Assembly (NCBI GenBank): GCA_003255025.1 | Contig: QANY01004038.1 | Location: forward strand, 801,420 to 865,419 | DNA: 64,000 bases | Reading direction: 5' to 3' | Source: Datisca glomerata | Taxonomy: Eukaryota > Streptophyta > Magnoliopsida > Cucurbitales > Datiscaceae | Shown: one piece after another, positions 11,838-24,400 of the stretch | Layout of the letters: every line of letters begins with the position of its first letter | Numbering within the stretch: position 1 is the first letter of the stretch | Position numbers and translations under genes: made by a program | Notes under the pieces: generated by a model | Database searches by the model: none | The model's input: the letters and a program-made list of their open reading frames with translations, nothing else | Told to the model about the DNA's origin: nothing

Positions 11838-13402
11838 AGAGATTGGTGCAGCAGAAAAATTGTCCCGCTCTTAAAATATATTTATTAAATAACCTAATCT
11901 ATTTTAGAATGGATCTAAAATTTATATCTTTGATGTGTGAACTCAAAAATCTAACCTTGATACATGTACGAACCATCACCTTGGTCTATGTGCTAATAGT
12001 CGAACTTGTGAAAGTCACCGTCCATGCCGTCGCCATGTACCAACATGAAACGTTGCGTGTAATACGTATCGTCACTTTGTAATTTTTCTTGTTATTCCTC
12101 GTCTCATCAACCGATTACAAGTGTGTGAGCATGTGAAAGAAAAATCTCCCTTTTCATCCCCCCTCTAATTTTTGGCTACGGAAAAAATCAGTCTCTATGA
12201 TTTTCTCCTCTCATTAATGATGTCAATAGTTAGGATTGACTAAAAATTGTATATTAATTAAACTACCTAAATAAATTTTAATTAATAATTTTTATTACTA
12301 AATTAGGACGGACTTAGTTCACTACTAGGTATCTAGCCATGACTATTAACATGCCATAACTGTTAATTACTAGTCACAACAATACCAATGATTAATAGGC
12401 TAGCTCACAAACCATAATGATAAAAGTAATCATGGCTATATGATTATTAAACTCTTTTAACCCAACTCACGATCAGATTTATTGATTAGTAATTACAACT
12501 AATTCTACTATAAAATTATAACTGAACTCTAATTATATTTTATATTACTTGATATAATTATCCTCAAGCTGTTATTCATTATATATTGTTCTGTCATAAT
12601 ATAGTACCGTGTATAATTAGATAAAGTACTAATATAAATATGTAAACCTCTTGTTCATTGGGTTCTAAATCTTGATTTACTTGTCTACTATGATAATTTA
12701 TACACTTGATGCCTCAAAATAAAATTATCAGATCTCTAATTAAACCATTAGATATACTAAATACTTAGATTTATATCATCATATAAATTGATTATGTCAA
12801 GGGGTACTGTGTCACTTATTTAAAAGTATCAATGGACTCTGTTATTAAGTATCTATGCATCCCCACTACCTCACTCATCCAACCTACTGATATATTGATT
12901 CATAGAATCTCATATATACTAGATAAAAATAATTGAATTATTAAATATGAGTTCATAACTCTCTCAAGATTAAGAACATTCATAACAATGGCAATGAGTT
13001 ATGATTTTTCTTAAGATAATGCTTTGACTGAAAATCAAACTCATTATTGCTTTCAATTCATCCCAAATGCACTAGCATATTACCCCAATACTTTAGTAAG
13101 TGATTAAGGTAAGTCACTCTGCATGATAAAGTTAATGTACTATAATATATCATAGTAAGACGTTCAGTTTCACTAGACTGTGAAAAGAGATATATATGAG
13201 TCATAAAGAACTATTGGTTAAATATCTTGTTCTTATAAGCTTAACTCCATAGGTCTCATAAATAAAGTATTATCATGATTGTGGACCTTTAACAAGAATG
13301 TACTGTATATAATATGAAAATAAATCATTTATTATTATTCATAATAAATGCCATGATAAAAATAATTGAATTTCAATGCTTTAAGGGCACAATCCTAAAA
13401 AT
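11838..13402 (-). mobile_element. Family-B copia LTR (3' LTR, minus orientation)
   Basis: On the minus strand the LTR begins next to a polypurine tract (AGTGGGAGAT, at about 13401-13410) with the start TTTTTAGGATTGTGCCCT. It runs to about 11838. Segments of the same sequence recur at 15877-16273, 18338-18490 and 24603-24933 (same strand), and in plus orientation at 28544-29117 and 32946-34580. This defines an LTR of about 1.56 kb. The peptides predicted inside it are not genes. Confidence 0.8.
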
Positions 13403-13479
13403 CTCCCACTAACCCTTAAGCACTACAACTAGCTTAACCCCATGTTCTGTACATATGACCTAAAAGGATCATATGGATG

Positions 13480-14945
13480 TAAATTAGTTATGGAAGAAAA
13501 AGGATGAGATGGCTTATTGTTATATATTCGCTTCAATATCTGATGTGTTACAGCAACACCATTAATCTATGACCACAACAGATAACATGATGTGCAACCT
13601 CCAAATAATTTTTAGACACTAAGGCGGTTTGCTCATCAGGGCACCATCTTGACTCTTATGATCTTGAGAATGTCTCATATAACTCTTATTAGAGATCATA
13701 TAATGAAAGTCATTAGTCTTTTAAACGAGATGGAGATCCATGGTGTTGAAATTGAAATGAAAATGCATATCAATATCATTTTAGAAACTCTCTAGGATTC
13801 GTTTAGTCAATTTAAAGTAAATTATGTTATGAATGATCATTATTGGGCTTTGGCTAAATTAATGAAATAACTCCACATGGAAGAGTTTATTCTAAAGACC
13901 AAATTTCGTGTTAACATGACATAAGTTGCTTCCTCTTCTCTTAGATAAAAACCTAAGAAGTGGATGAAGGTCTACAAGAAAGTGGAAGCTCAAAAGCAAA
14001 AGGATGGAGGAAAGCTCAAGGGGAAGTGTTTCCATTGTGGTAAGGTTGGACACTATAAGGCCAATTGCTCGGTTTTCTAAGCAAGAAGAACAAGGTAAGT
14101 ACTATTTGTTTATAACGGAATTGTGTTCATTGGCTGACTCTACTTGATCCTAGTGTGTAGTAACTACAACCACTAGTCTCCTTTATAATTCTTTACAGGG
14201 GTTCCAAGAAACGAAGAGACTAAATGAGGGTGAGATTGAAGTCATCCTTGGAATAGAGTTGAGGGTTCTAGTTATTTCTATTTGAAATGTTACTTTTTAT
14301 TTGGTGAATTTAGAAATTAAATTTTAAACGATTGTCTGTATGTACCAAACATTAGAGATAATTTCTTACATTATTCAAGAAGGTTACAGCTTTCTTTTGA
14401 TAAGTCTATTATTATAAAAAAGAATAAAAGCTTTATTTGTTCTAATACATTGGTTTATTAGATTTATTTTGTATCTCCTAAGTCATCAATGATGGATGAT
14501 ACTAAATTAGATGACTCTATAAACGTCACACCTAAAAAGAGAAAAAAATTCTCAAACCAATGATATATATGCGGCATCTATATTTCGATCATCTAAGTCT
14601 AGACAAGATCCAAAGATTGATTAAAATCAGTTCTATCACCTATTTCTGTTTAGAGCCCATCCAGTCTGTGAACCTTGTATAAGAGGAAAAATGGCCTCGC
14701 CTTTTAAGGCAGAAGGACATAGAGCCACAATACAATTAGAGTTAGTTCATATTGACTTGTGTTGACCTATGAATGTTGAAGCTAGAGGGGGCTATGAATA
14801 CTTCTTCATTATACATATGATTATTCAAGATTTGGTTATCTTTATTTAATCCATGGAATATATGAAACCTTTGATAAATTCAAAAGTTTAGAGTGAAAGT
14901 TGAAAATGGATTAGATAGACCAATCTAGGAGAAAATTTATACTCT
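13480..14945 (+). pseudogene. Ty1/copia gag-to-integrase remnant
   Basis: Reading plus: a gag segment (EMAYCYIFASISDVLQQHH, about 13510-13565), MEIHGVEIEMKMHINIILE (about 13727), and a zinc knuckle of CX2CX4HX4C form (CFHCGKVGHYKANC, about 14028-14070). These are followed by a pre-integrase region and the start of integrase (RGGYEYFF, about 14785). Many stops and frameshifts are present. Its orientation is opposite to the flanking family-B LTRs, so it is either a separate insertion or a rearranged interior. At about 14945 it changes abruptly into gypsy-type integrase. Confidence 0.8.
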
Positions 14946-15560
14946 AAAGAAATTGTTAGACTTCATTTGGTACCAGTATCTATAGTGTCAGACCGTGATC
15001 CAAGATTTACCTCTAGATTCTCGCAGAGTAATTAATAAGCTTTGGATACTCAATTAATTTTTAGCACGGTCACCCTCAAACGGATGGGCACATTGAAAGG
15101 ACCATCCAAACTCTTGTACATATGCAATAGGCATGTGTGTTAGACTTTCAAGGAAACTGGAGCGATATGTTTCCTCTCATCGAGTTTTCTTACAATAATA
15201 GCTACCAAGCAACAATCCGGATGGCATCCTTTGAAGCTCTATATGGACAAAAATGTTGATCTCCGACTAACAGGAGGAGGTTGCTGACAGGAAATTGTTA
15301 GGTCCAAAAATGGTCCAACAAGACAATGAAGATATTGACAAGATTTAGAAAAGAATCGAAACGGCTCAAAGTCGCCAGAATAGTTATGCGTCTTAAAGTC
15401 GCCAGAAGAGTTATGCAGACCTACGTATGAAAAGCATGGAATTTACAATTGGAGACATGGTATTTGTCAAGATTTCCCGAATAAAAGGAGTTATGAGATT
15501 TGGACAAAAGTGAAATCTTAGTCCTCGCTTCACCCGTTGCAGCCCTCGATGATCATCCAT
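14945..15560 (+). pseudogene. Ty3/gypsy chromovirus-type integrase remnant
   Basis: Starting with [20 protein letters not shown] (14950), the reading continues with gypsy integrase blocks spread over several frames: HPQTDGHIERTIQTL-like (about 15070), [24 protein letters not shown] (about 15140-15195), ADLRMKSMEFTIGDMVFVK (about 15418-15470) and RIKGVMRFGQK (about 15482-15512). This is the DDE core and C-terminal part typical of plant chromovirus gypsy elements. It is broken by stops and shifts. It is preceded with no gap by copia integrase sequence, giving a mosaic of two superfamilies. Confidence 0.8.
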
Positions 15561-15860
15561 TTTTTATTTCACTTTTGCATCAATTTGATCTCCATGCGAG
15601 TTGAACTATTACATCATAAAATTCCTATTTGTCCTCTGGAAAATTTACAAGAACATATGAAAAATAAATATGAACCTAAGGGAAAATAATCTCTTCATAG
15701 ATTGTCCTTCTAATTACATAATCAACGAATTTTTTTTGAATAAATTTCTAAACAGTTATGCAAGGGAGATTAAACCAAAAATTAAATCCTGCAAAAAAGA
15801 GTTAGAGTTCTACAAATACAATAGACATATGGTATTTGTTCTAACAGTAGGCATAAAATA

Positions 15861-15878
15861 TGGTTCTGATACCAATTG
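15861..15878 (-). other. Primer-binding site, initiator-tRNA-Met type (family B)
   Basis: The minus strand reads CAATTGGTATCAGAACCA. This is the TGGTATCAGAGC-type site that pairs with the 3' end of plant initiator tRNA-Met and primes copia reverse transcription. It abuts the LTR end at 15877, so the family-B element is minus-oriented and this flank is its 5' LTR. Confidence 0.75.
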
Positions 15879-16273
15879 AAAGGATTGGTGTAGTGGAAAA
15901 ATAGATTTATTAAACAACCTAAGCTATGTTAGAATGAATCAAAAGTTTATAACTTTGATGTGTAACCCTAAAAATCGAATTTTTTCACGTCATGATCCGA
16001 ACCTTGATACGCGTGTGAACCGTAACCTAAATATATGTAAATAGCCAAACCTGTGAAGCTGCCATCCACACCGTTGTCGTGAATCGCCATGTGTCACCCT
16101 GTAAAATACTTATAGGCACCTTGCGATCTCACTTTTGCTTCACTTCCTATGGTTTTTATTCTCTCATTAATGATGCCACTAGGCTTAGACATTTTCATTG
16201 ATAATTTTCATTACAAAAATAGGACTAAGTTTGTTGATTACTTGGTATGCATGTCGTGCTTACCAGTTATGAT

Positions 16274-18337
16274 CCGGGGTGGAGCTAGGACTCGACTTTA
16301 ATGGGATCACTAGTTCCGCTTCTCCTATTTATGTTTGCGGTGTATTTTATATCAATCTAATATGTATGCATATACACGTGTATGTATGAGAGTGAAAGAG
16401 AAATATCAAGATATAGAACTGCATTCGACTTTTCATATTTTAGAATCGTTGTATGATTGCTTCATTCTTAATAGTATGAAATATATCTTGCTCAATGCAG
16501 GTCTAAATTTTATACTATTAAAATTTATAAAATATTTCTCTTCGTCTCCTAGTAAAACTGTATAAATTTTATACTATCAATAGATCAATGGATACACAAT
16601 ATTTCTCTTCGTCTCTACTAACTATCTAGTAAGATCGCCAATTCGTTTCATTTCTGATAATTCAAGGCTCGTGTGCATATCAATAATGTAAAGCTCAAGT
16701 TGGTTATCAAGTTACATAAGATCTATTGGAGTAAAATCAGATGGATATTAGTGAGCAAGACGAAGCAACATTTGTTTGTCAAAAGCATAGAATGAATCAC
16801 TCGGATTCAAACAAGAAACACCGAGAAGCAACTCATTAGTCATCTCATTGAAATGAGGATTAAGTTCTTGAAGTTGCATATCAATAATTGTGTAAAACAA
16901 CATAACCCGATAATAGTGCATGTTCGTAAACTCAGTCTAAGGAGCTTTACGTTGTGATCTTCCTGGATCCACATACCATTCATCCATGTTTGGCGCTAAG
17001 ATACCATGTTTGTCATAAAATGCCACAACTTCACTTAATAAAAACTCCCAGCCATCATCGCTCACTGTCTATGATTATTGTTTTGCCACCCCAACTTGTG
17101 TCATGGTGTTTACAATGTCTTTATATTTTCTTTGCAAGGTCTGGGATACCTAATATTATTTTCATCAGGTAAAGGGTGAATGCAAACTCAAAAGTCTGAA
17201 TTACATCCATGGAAGTACGTGCATGAACTCTTTGTTCTTCCTCTAATGCTTTTTCAGTCACAAACTCTAGCACATCAACTATAGAGGAAAAAATTAAAAT
17301 CACATTAATAAATGAACGATAATGAGATCCCCAACATGTTTCCTCAGCTCGTTGTAGTTCTTGGTACAGGCTTTGCCCACTTTGGAGTTCACCTTTTTCT
17401 AATCCTTCTAAAATTTTATAAGTTGTTTCTCTCGAAGAATATCTCAACGCTTACAAGATGCTCCAATATCTCAACGCTTACAAGATGCTCCAACCATGTT
17501 CACTACATTAGCTACATTGATAGTAGAACATTAATATGATTTTTTGCACTCGCCACAAGTACCAACTGAAGTTGATGTGCAAAGTAATGAATATAACGTG
17601 CATCATTCTCATTCAAAATTAAAGATTTGAGACTGTTGATTTCACCTTGCATATAGCTAGCTCCATCATTACCTTTTCCATGTATTCTTGATAAACTCAA
17701 CCCATGTGTAGAAAGAAAGGACTCAATCGATGATTTTATTGACAAAGCAGTAGTATAGCTACATGGACAATACCAATAAATCGCTCAATTATACACCCTC
17801 TTTTATCCACATAACATAAAACAACAACCATTTGTTCCATGCCAAAGACATTACGTGACTCATCAACCAAAATTGCAAACAATTCACCATCAAGCTCAGA
17901 AATGATAGCTTTGGTCATTTCTAAAGCAACTGCATTTACAATATCTTTTTGAATCTCAGGAGCCAACATCTTCTGATTCTTCAGACTATTTTCCAAGACT
18001 ACATTTTTAACGTCTTTCTTGTTAATAACAATAAGATGCACAAGTTCAAGAAAATTTTCTCTATTCAAGGTACTATATGATTCATCATTGCCACAAAAAG
18101 GTTGTCGTTGGCGAAGAATATGTCTTACAATGAACTGAGGCATCTAAGCGAATGCGATAATCTCGTTTTGCTTGATCTATTTATCTATAAATAACGGTTT
18201 GTTCTTGTTTCATCAAATCTTCAACACTTCTTCCTAGCTTGATTATGTGCACTATTAGGGCTTCAAACATGAATGTTCAACCTATCCTTTTTATTCCAAA
18301 CAGAGAAACCATTGTATGTAAAAAATATCCTTTCACT
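16274..18337 (-). mobile_element. hAT transposon inserted in the family-B LTR
   Basis: The left end CCGGGGTGGAGCTAGG resembles the CAGGGGCGGAGC-type terminus of plant hAT elements of the zinc-finger MYM-like group. It is flanked by GTTATGAT (16266-16273) on the left and GTTACGAT (18338-18345) on the right, an 8-bp duplication with one mismatch, as expected for hAT. The right terminus is degenerate. The transposase remnant runs on the minus strand. Confidence 0.7.
16620..18310 (-). pseudogene. hAT-family transposase (zinc-finger MYM/DUF4371 type), decayed
   Basis: Minus-strand blocks in order: RDYRIRLDASV-like start (about 18150), NRENFLELVHLI (about 18050), EIQKDIVNAVALEMTKAII (about 17900-17960), LFAILVDESRNV (about 17850-17890), YVDKRGCIIERFIGIVHV (about 17765-17815), GKGNDGASYMQGEINSLKSL (about 17610-17690), IHYFAHQLQLVLVASAK (about 17540-17590), CWGSHYRSFINVI (about 17300-17340), then MQLQELNPHFNEMTNELLLG (about 16820-16880) near the hAT dimerisation region. 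These are the recognised blocks of this plant transposase. Stops near 17080 and 16990, and frame changes between blocks, disable it. Confidence 0.85.
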
Positions 18338-18569
18338 GGTTACGATAACGTCTATAATTTATAGGCTAGTTCAAAGACCATAAAGATAAAAAATTCATGA
18401 CCAAATAATTAATAAACTCTTCCAACAAAACTCATGATCAGATTTATTATTAATTATAATTATATCCTTACAATAAAATTGTAATTGAAAAAGTGAGAGC
18501 TTATCTCTCTCGATTTCCTTGCTTATTGTTGTCTCCCTCATTCTTAGGGGGTAGTATTATGATCTGGTA

Positions 18570-20632
18570 TGGAAGGTGAGAGCATATCAGGGCAGGGATG
18601 AGGTCGGGATTCCATTTCTGAAGGAGATGGTCACAATGGTGGAGGATCTGTTAGTGTTGACAGTAGCTACATGCTTGGTTTGAGCATGGAGTTTAGCCAG
18701 AAGGATGACCTTATGCTTAGTAAGGAGCTTAAGGCAGACCCTATGATAGTTGGTATAGAGGAGCAAGGAAAGGACCCTTTGACAACTGGCATGATGGAGG
18801 TAATGAACCAGATTTAAAAAAATCTTGAGCAGCTTCTTAAAGATCAGTCTAATTATACCATTCACAATGTGTTTGGCAGTAAGGACTTCTTGATTAAGGA
18901 GGCTGCCAGATTATAGAGTGACAAATTTAGCAGCTAGCAGCAGGGAGTTGCAACTTGGTGGCCAATCTCTCATGGAGAATAGCATTTGTGTGGATGAGGA
19001 GGAACAAGATGAAAAAGAAGATGATGATGTGGCATTTGAAGTAGATAAAAGTGAAGAAGTCAACCTTAAGCTCTATGCTAACTCATCAAAACATGTGAGG
19101 CTCCTATCATCTCACCAAATGCTTTTGTTCCCCTAGCAAATGACAAAAGTAAGGCTACTTACATTGGTAACCAACTCGAGCCTATTTCCATTTGTCCCAA
19201 GACCAATCAAGTCTATGAAAGCCTCCTTCTCTGTATGAATAGTCCTTACAACATCAATAAAAATATTGAGAGAAGTAGGTACAGTAATTCTGGTGTCCAT
19301 TTAAATAGTGCTTCTGCCTTTAGAGGGGAGAACTCTAGTGCAAACCAAACTAATACAATTACTAAGGAAGGTGTGTGCCATGCTTCACAGAGTCATCCAA
19401 ATGACACAAAGGTTTCTCCAAGTTCTCTTGGGCTGAGAAAGTTAAGGGTAGAAAGCCAAGTAAAATGGCCTTTTCTTATGTGGAGCTTGTGTGCAAAGGC
19501 AAAATGGCCCAGATTGAGATGATAGGTGACATTGTGCAAAGAGGAAAGCTTGAGTGGCAGGCATGCATTGTAGGTCACTTTATTGACAGAAAGGCTCCAT
19601 TCTCCCTAGTCCACCAAGCGACCAACAGACTCTTGGGAAATAGAGCATGCTTAAAGTCCTAGCTATTGACATAGGTTTCTTCTTCTTCAAGTTTGACAAT
19701 TCTGAAAATAGAGACTTAATCTTGGATGAGGGTCCTTGGCATATTGTGGGCAAACCTATGATGTTAATGGCTTGACATGAAAATATGCAGCTCACCAAGA
19801 CAGCTATGCAATATGTTCTTGTCTGGGTTAGAATTTAGGGAGTTCCTTTGGAACTTTAGAATGGAGGGGGCCTCAGTAGGATTGCTAGTGCAGTTGGCAC
19901 TCCTCTGTTTGCTGATACAATGACTGACAACTATGCTAGAATATCCTTTACTAGGATTTTATGAAGGTTGATGTGCAAGCTGGGATTATTGAATTTGTGC
20001 AAGTTATGCTTCCTTGTAACAAGACTATAGAGATAAGGGTGGACTATCAAAGTCTCCCTAGGAGATGCCCCAAGTGCCTGGTCTTTAGTCATGACTGCTC
20101 AATTGTTAGGACCCCAGCTAAACCCCCCACCAAGCTTCCTAACAAACAGGCTCCCAAGCAACATTGGGTGCTTGTTAGAAAGCAGAGGGACCAAGGAGTT
20201 AGTCATATGCCTTCTGATTTGGACCAATTCTGTCCAATTGGAAGCTTCCACATGGGTGTTTCCCCTTCCCCTTCTTTGAACAATAACGACCTGGTTTAAA
20301 ATACTTTCTCAGTTCTGATGGAGGAAGAGTATGATGATCCTAACCACGTCAAGGAGATTGAGGAGGAACACACAACTAGTGATAAGGAGGACCCTAGCCA
20401 TACTACTCTAATTAATAATGAGGATCACAATTCTGAGACGAATGTTGACAGGGATGAGGAGGCTAGAATTCTAACTGATATGGTTGAGGAGGAGAGTTAA
20501 GTTAGAGGTTGACTCCACCTTAGAAATGAATTCTCCTAGTACCAGCAACATTTCCAAGCATGCCAAGAAAAGAGGAAGGAAGGCTAAGCTCAAGGTCAAC
20601 CCCCCACCCCCACCCCTACCCCCAATCTCCCA
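18570..20632 (+). pseudogene. LINE ORF1 (DUF4283 plus zinc knuckle), decayed
   Basis: ORF1 of plant L1 elements encodes an RNA-binding protein. A DUF4283-like region is visible (ENRDLILDEGPWHIVGKPM, about 19700-19760; then VLVWVRI and GVPLEL), followed by a knuckle-like cluster LPRRCPKCLVFSHDC (about 20055-20100). An acidic, low-complexity tail (EEEYDDPNHVKEIEEEH) follows at 20318-20500. Stops are scattered throughout. A C-rich run (about 20600-20630) separates it from ORF2. Confidence 0.75.
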
Positions 20633-23600
20633 ATGACCAGTCTTGCTTCTTGGAACACCAGAGGGCTTAATAACCCTCTAAAGCAGGTTGAGGTAAAGAT
20701 ATTTTGTAGCAAATTCAATTTATACATGTGTTATATTCTTGAAACTAGAAGTAAGGAGAGAAAGAATACTAGGATTAGTAGGAACACCTTTGGCTACTAG
20801 ACTTACATTGCTAATTACCCTCAGGCTGATAATAATGGTAGGAACTGGTTGGCTTGGAACCCAGATTTGGTTTGTAGTCATTGGTACCCTTTTCTCATTA
20901 TTTGTATCTTTTGTTTATGGTGCTAATGACATTGGCTCTAGGAAAATCTTTGGTGCCACCTCAGGGATTTTAGCAACACTGTCCTTGGGTAATCCTTGGT
21001 GATTTTAGTGTTATCATACATCTTTATGAGCAAATTAGTGGTTCAAAAGGTTGGGATGAAGGTGCTCATGACCTAGGAGATTGTATAAATATCCTGGAGC
21101 TTGAAGTCCTTTGCTATGGGGGTTGTCAGTTTACCTGTACTAACAATGTGGCCAAGCTACCATTATGAATAATATTCATAGAATTCTGGTTAATGATGCT
21201 TGGTCCAGGCTTTTCCCAACTCCTGTGGGGTTTTCCTCCCCTTGGGATCTTAGACCACTGCCCTGTTGTGATCAAACTCAACCCTGGCCAACTTGAAGCC
21301 CCATCTTACCTTCAATTTTTTTATATTTGGGCTGACATAGAGGACTTTCTACAGCATGTTCAACTTGCATGGTTTTCCAGTCCTCATGGATCTCATATGT
21401 ATAAGTTACACAAGAAACTTAAAGCCACTAAGTATGCTCTGGAAGACCTTAATAGAACCCACTGCTCCAACATTTCTGCCAGATTTTCTAATGCAAGGAT
21501 TAATCTTGAGCAAGCTCAACTAACATTTTTGCTAACCCCTATGACCTATCTCTCCAGGCTACTGAAAAAACTATATTTCAACAATTTATATCTCTTAGGC
21601 ATGATGAGGAGAGCTTCTTTAGACAGAAATTCAGGGCTCAATGGATAAGCTTGGGAGATAATAGCACTGCCTATTTCCACAAGCTAAACAAAAGAAATAG
21701 TATTAAGGCCAAAATTGTGCAAATCACAGAGGACAATGGTGTTATGACTACTGATAAGAACTGAATAAAGCATGTTATTATGCAGCACTATTCCAAACTC
21801 CTTGGCACCAGGCACACTGATTGTAGTGTGGATTGGAGGGTGATTCAGTGGGCATGTCTTAACAAAATTACTCCTGATCAGGCTTGCCATCTTATCATGT
21901 CAGTTTCTTAGCATGAAATGCATGAGGCTATTTTTTCCTGCCATGACTACAAAGCCCTTGGGCCTGATGGGTTCTCCTGATGGGTTCTCTTCTTGCTTCT
22001 TTATGAAAGCTTGGAGTGTTGTTGGGGATGATGTCTACAATGTAGTGCTTGAGTTCTTCAATGGTGATTCCTTCCAACTGATCAACCATACCTTTATATC
22101 CCCCATCCCTAAGGTTGATCAATCTCAAACTATACATGACTTCAAGCCCATCTTTTATTGTAATTTAGTCTACGAAGGCATCCAAAAAAATCCTTGCCAA
22201 CAGACTCAAGATGGTCCTCCCTAAGATTATTAGCCTTAACCATAATGCTTTTTTGCCGAGTAGAAGAATTTTAGACAATATTTTTCTATCTCAAGAGCTT
22301 GTCAGGAACTATAACAGAAGAAACAACATTCCTAGGTGTGCTCTTAAGGTGGATTTAATGAAATTCTATGACTGTGTTCATGGAAATTCATTAAGAAAGC
22401 CCTGGATTGCATTGGCTCCCCTATCAAATTCACTAACTGGAATATGAGCTGCATAACTACCACTTCCTTTTCTATTAACATTAATGGGGAGTTATGTGGT
22501 TATTTTAAGGGTGCCAGAGAGCTTAGGTAGGGTGACCCCATCTCTCCCTACCTGTTTGTCATAGTGATGGAAGCCTTGACCGGTTTGCTGTAGTTTGCCT
22601 CCACCTTACGTGAGTTCCAGTTTCACTAGAGATGCAATGAGTTGGGTATTGTCAATCTGTGTTTTGTAGATGATATACTGATCTTCTCTAAGTTTGATAT
22701 CCATTCTCGGAAGCTCATCAAGGATAGCCTGGAGCTGTTTCACCTTATGTCTAGGTTGAAACCTAACCCTACTAAGAGCCACTGCTTCTTTTATGGAGTT
22801 TTTGAGTATGTCCAATGGTAGTGTATTGAGCTGATGAGGTTCCAAGTAGGGTCTCTTCCAGTGAGGCACTTTGGTATGCCCATCATATCTACTAGGTTGG
22901 GAAAGAATGATTGCCCTACTTTGGTGGATAGAATTTCTTCTAGAGTGAAGTCTTGGGAGGCTAAACATTTGACCTTTGCTAGCATACTTCAACTTATTCA
23001 GTCAGTGTGTGGCCATTAAAACCTTCTGGGTAGGGTTGTTCATCCTTCCAAATAGGGTTCTTTATCACATTGAAGCCATTATTAGAAAATACCTTTGGTC
23101 TGGCATTGCCTTGAGGCATTCCATCTCTAAAGTAACTTGAGTGGTGGTATGTCAACCCAAAAATAGAGGGGTGCTTGGGATTAAAGATCTTGTTGCCTAG
23201 GATGGTGTCTCCAATGCCAAGCACCTATAGTATTTCATTACTAACCCTTCTAAGTCTCTTTGGGGCAAATGGTGCCATGCACATTTTATTAAAAATGGTA
23301 CCATCTTTACCATTATTGTTCCTAATGATTGCTCCATGTGTGGGGGAAGCTGCTCAAAGCCAGGAACTAGTTTATTGGGAACTACTATGCCATGATGGGT
23401 AATGGGGCTAACACCTCCCTCTAGGGTGACCCTTGTCATCAATTGGGTGTTTTCTTTAACAGATTTGAGAGGCAACTCACTATTGACGTTGGTTGGGATC
23501 TCAACACCAAAGTGAGTAGCATTATTTATTTTTAGTACTATATAATATTTTATATAATTAGTTTTTTTATGCAAAAGTTAGAAATAAACATTTTTGGTGA

Positions 23601-24400
23601 GGACACTTACTCTCGTTTTAAACAATAATGAGATTACCTTTGTTTGCGATAATGTTATTACACTAGTAATATTCAGAATTCAGTTTCTCATGTAACAAGT
23701 ACAATAATGTCTTTACCTTCTCACATTACCATGCTAATGTTTTCATATTACCAGTAAACAACCTTCACCTTAATTATTTGAAAGGGGCAACTAGGTTTGG
23801 CTTGCTACTAACTCTACTTCCCTTATAGCTATTCAGGAGGCTTCTATTAACCTTCCTCCCTCCTCTTGCTTCAAGACCTGATAAATGGATCCGGGACCCT
23901 GCTCCTAATGGGAACTTCTCCACTGCTTCTACCTATGACACTCTTAAGCAACCTGGTTTGACTATCCTTTAGAGTGACTTTGTGTCGTTTTCCCACAACA
24001 TTCCTAAACACAACTTCATTGGCTGGCTAGCCTATAGGGATAGGCTCAAAACCAAAGATACGATGAAGAATTGGGCTATGAATATCAGTCCTGACTGCAT
24101 GTTTTGCCCTTCTCACACTAAGATGAGGGATCACTTGTTATTTGACTGCTCCTTCTCCTTTAGTGTTTGGACAACCATCACTCAATCTTGTGATCTCATT
24201 TTCCCTTGCTCAAGGTAGGATTAAAATATTGAGTGGCTGGCTAACACTACTAAAAAGAAGGATCTTAGAAGCCTCATTCTTAAGATTGCTTTCGATTCCT
24301 TTGTATATAATGTTTGGATTGAGAAGAACTCTAGGATTTTTTAAGGGAAGGTGAGAGAGAGATTTTCTATTTTGAGATCCATTATTAATTTTGTTAGGGA
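20633..24400 (+). pseudogene. LINE ORF2: endonuclease, reverse transcriptase, zf-RVT, decayed
   Basis: It starts MTSLASWNTRGLNNPLKQVE (20633), the amino end of the AP-type endonuclease. Reverse transcriptase blocks follow: FKPI (about 22140), NAFLPSRRILDNIFL (about 22240), ALKVDLMKFYD (about 22340), GDPISPYLFV (about 22530) and the catalytic FVDD (22662-22673), where plant L1 elements usually have FADD. A zf-RVT region (HNFIGWLAYRDRL, about 24000; CMFCPSH, about 24100) ends it. Frameshifts and stops (e.g. near 20800, 22450, 22525) inactivate it. The coding stretch is split at 23528-23779 by a small insertion. Confidence 0.85.
23528..23779. mobile_element. Small AT-rich insertion inside LINE ORF2
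   Basis: LINE coding similarity stops after NTKVSSII (23521) and resumes at about 23780. The intervening 252 bp are AT-rich and non-coding. The 7-bp sequence ATTATTT occurs at both edges (23521-23527 and 23773-23779), consistent with a target duplication. No clear terminal inverted repeat was seen. Confidence 0.5.
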
